Of a stretch of 64,000 nucleotides of DNA, positions 63,033 to 64,000 are shown piece after piece (positions within the stretch are counted from its first letter, which is position 1; each line of letters begins with the position of its first letter). Origin of the DNA: Fictibacillus nanhaiensis (GTDB lineage Bacteria; Bacillota; Bacilli; Bacillales; Fictibacillaceae); NCBI GenBank assembly GCA_016401345.1, contig JAEACG010000001.1, positions 434,001 through 498,000 of the forward strand, given 5' to 3'. Under the pieces are notes generated by a model. That model did not search any database and was not told where the DNA came from. It saw only the letters and a list, made by a program, of their open reading frames with translations. The position numbers were made by a program, and so were the translations under genes.

Positions 63033-63383
63033 ATGAAATTTGAAGAAAGCGGCTTAAACGGGAAGGTTGTTGAGTTTTCACTTTTAGAGCATGTGATGGA
63101 TAACCATGGCATGATCCGTGCTGGCCAATGGGATTATGAACGTATTACATATGATTACAAATTTGAAGATATGACGAATGGTGACGTTTACTACTTCCGT
63201 TTCCCTTGTCATGTTATTGAAGCAGAAACAGAAACACCACATGCTAAAGTTGAACTTGGAACACCTTATGTAGGGAAACATTACTACCCGCATGGTGTAG
63301 AATACGACGAAGTATTCCCTAAACACGTAGTTAATCAATGCAACAAATTGATCGAAGCACTGCATAGTGAGTTACACGTTTAA
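63033..63383 (+). CDS. YugN-like family protein
   Basis: This 116-residue protein resembles the YugN-like family of Bacillaceae (QWDYERITYDYKFEDMTNGDVYY and LRIP/FRFPCHV-type strand, residues 30-66). The family fold is known but the function is not. AGGAGG precedes the ATG at 63033. It is divergent from ylbB and convergent with the partial gene at the right end. Confidence 0.82.
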   Translation: MKFEESGLNGKVVEFSLLEHVMDNHGMIRAGQWDYERITYDYKFEDMTNGDVYYFRFPCHVIEAETETPHAKVELGTPYVGKHYYPHGVEYDEVFPKHVVNQCNKLIEALHSELHV

Positions 63384-63413
63384 AAAAACCCCTCTTGCAT
63401 GAGGGGTTTTTTC
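63384..63413. terminator. Bidirectional terminator near the right end
   Basis: AAACCCCTC and GAGGGGTTT form a 9-bp or longer stem with a 6-base loop and A/T tracts on both sides. It sits between two convergent genes. Confidence 0.93.
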
Positions 63414-64000
63414 TTATTCAGCAGCTCTTTCTGGAGATTGAGAGGAATACCCTTCAAATAGCCTGCCACCATATGGAGCGAGCACTTCATCAACAAATTC
63501 AATGACTTTTGATTTGGAGCGATTGAAATAATATTCATCAAATACAGAAGCGAATTGTTCAGCAAAAGGTTCGCTATACTCTTTTAAAGCCCGAAGAATC
63601 CACTTTCCTTCCCCGATCCAATGTCCATTAACACGTAAAACAAATTCATGTGTACGATCAGCAAGTTTTGAAACGATAAATAGATCCTCTAAGACGTTGG
63701 TAGAACCTTCTAGATCGTTTAATAGATCGGTTAAGAAATATCGTGCTTGCTCGATTTCAATCGTCTTCCACGGAGTAGGCCCTGCTTTTAATAACTGTAA
63801 AGCTTCATTCTTAATCCGTGACGCATGCCCTGAGTCACGAAGAATGATGCCTTCAGCACACATTTGTGGAAGTGAGGGTCTGGCTCTGTCGATATTTTGT
63901 TTGAAAAAGCGTTTGTAAGTAAACATGTTGTGAACAAAAACCTCAATCGGCCAGTCATACTCGGTAAGTGATTCACGATATGACTCACTGATAGAACTGT
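63414..64000 (-). CDS. Nucleotidyltransferase-domain protein (5' end outside window)
   Basis: The frame is open from 63414 to the window edge, so the ATG at 63926 is internal. The residues before it, TEYDWPIEVFVHN, resemble a strand of the Pol-beta-like nucleotidyltransferase fold. The visible 194 codons otherwise form a helical C-terminal domain with an acidic helix pair (LLNDLEGSTNVLEDLFIVSK). The catalytic GS and DxD motifs would lie outside the window. The assignment is tentative; it might be related to minor-nucleotidyltransferase resistance families. Confidence 0.65.
   Translation of the reverse strand, partial: SSISESYRESLTEYDWPIEVFVHNMFTYKRFFKQNIDRARPSLPQMCAEGIILRDSGHASRIKNEALQLLKAGPTPWKTIEIEQARYFLTDLLNDLEGSTNVLEDLFIVSKLADRTHEFVLRVNGHWIGEGKWILRALKEYSEPFAEQFASVFDEYYFNRSKSKVIEFVDEVLAPYGGRLFEGYSSQSPERAAE

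Overview
The window is core chromosome of a low-to-moderate GC, endospore-forming member of the Bacillaceae. Gene order follows the Bacillus subtilis stretch from the ylb cluster through the division and cell-wall (dcw) cluster to the pyr operon, in inverted orientation, so most genes are on the minus strand. Sporulation genes (sigE, sigG, spoIIGA, spoVD, spoVE, gerR, ylbD, ylbJ, csfG-like RNA), bacillithiol synthesis (bshC), a T-box on ileS and PyrR attenuators all fit this. I cannot name the genus from the sequence; something Fictibacillus- or Bacillus-like is the best guess.

Reading down the minus strand from the right end: a partial nucleotidyltransferase-type gene and the ylbB-ylbN block (CBS protein, CAP protein, YlbD/YlbE, RicF, YlbG, RsmD, CoaD, YlbJ-YlbK-YlbL, TmcAL, YlbN-RpmF). 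Next comes a region with genes not found at this place in B. subtilis: an enoyl-CoA hydratase-like gene and a three-gene biotin-dependent acyl-CoA carboxylase, flanking gerR and ylbP. Then panE, a DUF3397 protein and bshC lead into mraZ-rsmH-ftsL-pbpB-spoVD-murE-murF-mraY-murD-spoVE. After a gap with no gene follow murB-divIB-ylxW-ylxX-sbp-ftsA-ftsZ, then spoIIGA-sigE-sigG, ylmC-ylmH, divIVA, ileS, lspA, rluD-like ylyB and the pyr operon (pyrR-pyrP-pyrB-pyrC-carA-carB-pyrK-pyrD), which runs off the left end.

Regulation visible in the sequence includes three PyrR-type hairpin/terminator attenuators in the pyr operon behind a consensus promoter, an isoleucine T-box before ileS, an MraZ-box array before mraZ, a Spo0A-style promoter before spoIIGA, a sigma-F/G-type promoter before sigG, and a perfect sigma-G-type promoter driving a csfG-like small RNA between rsmD and ylbG.

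The most interesting content lies between genes. Four copies of a modular dispersed repeat (128-255 bp, ends GTTGATT...AATCAAC) lie at 11978-12231, 22225-22352, 22512-22735 and 29264-29518. Three copies carry a hairpin module of exactly 100 nt. Comparing copies shows compensatory base changes in the stems, which suggests selection on folded structure. The repeats sit at the three places where B. subtilis has ylyA, bpr and murG, none of which is present here. The missing murG is notable because it is essential and normally lies between spoVE and murB. Other oddities are a 20-bp-period tandem array at 57977-58072, a hairpin that would bury the gerR Shine-Dalgarno sequence in readthrough transcripts, and a small CCxxxCxxC protein next to ricF.
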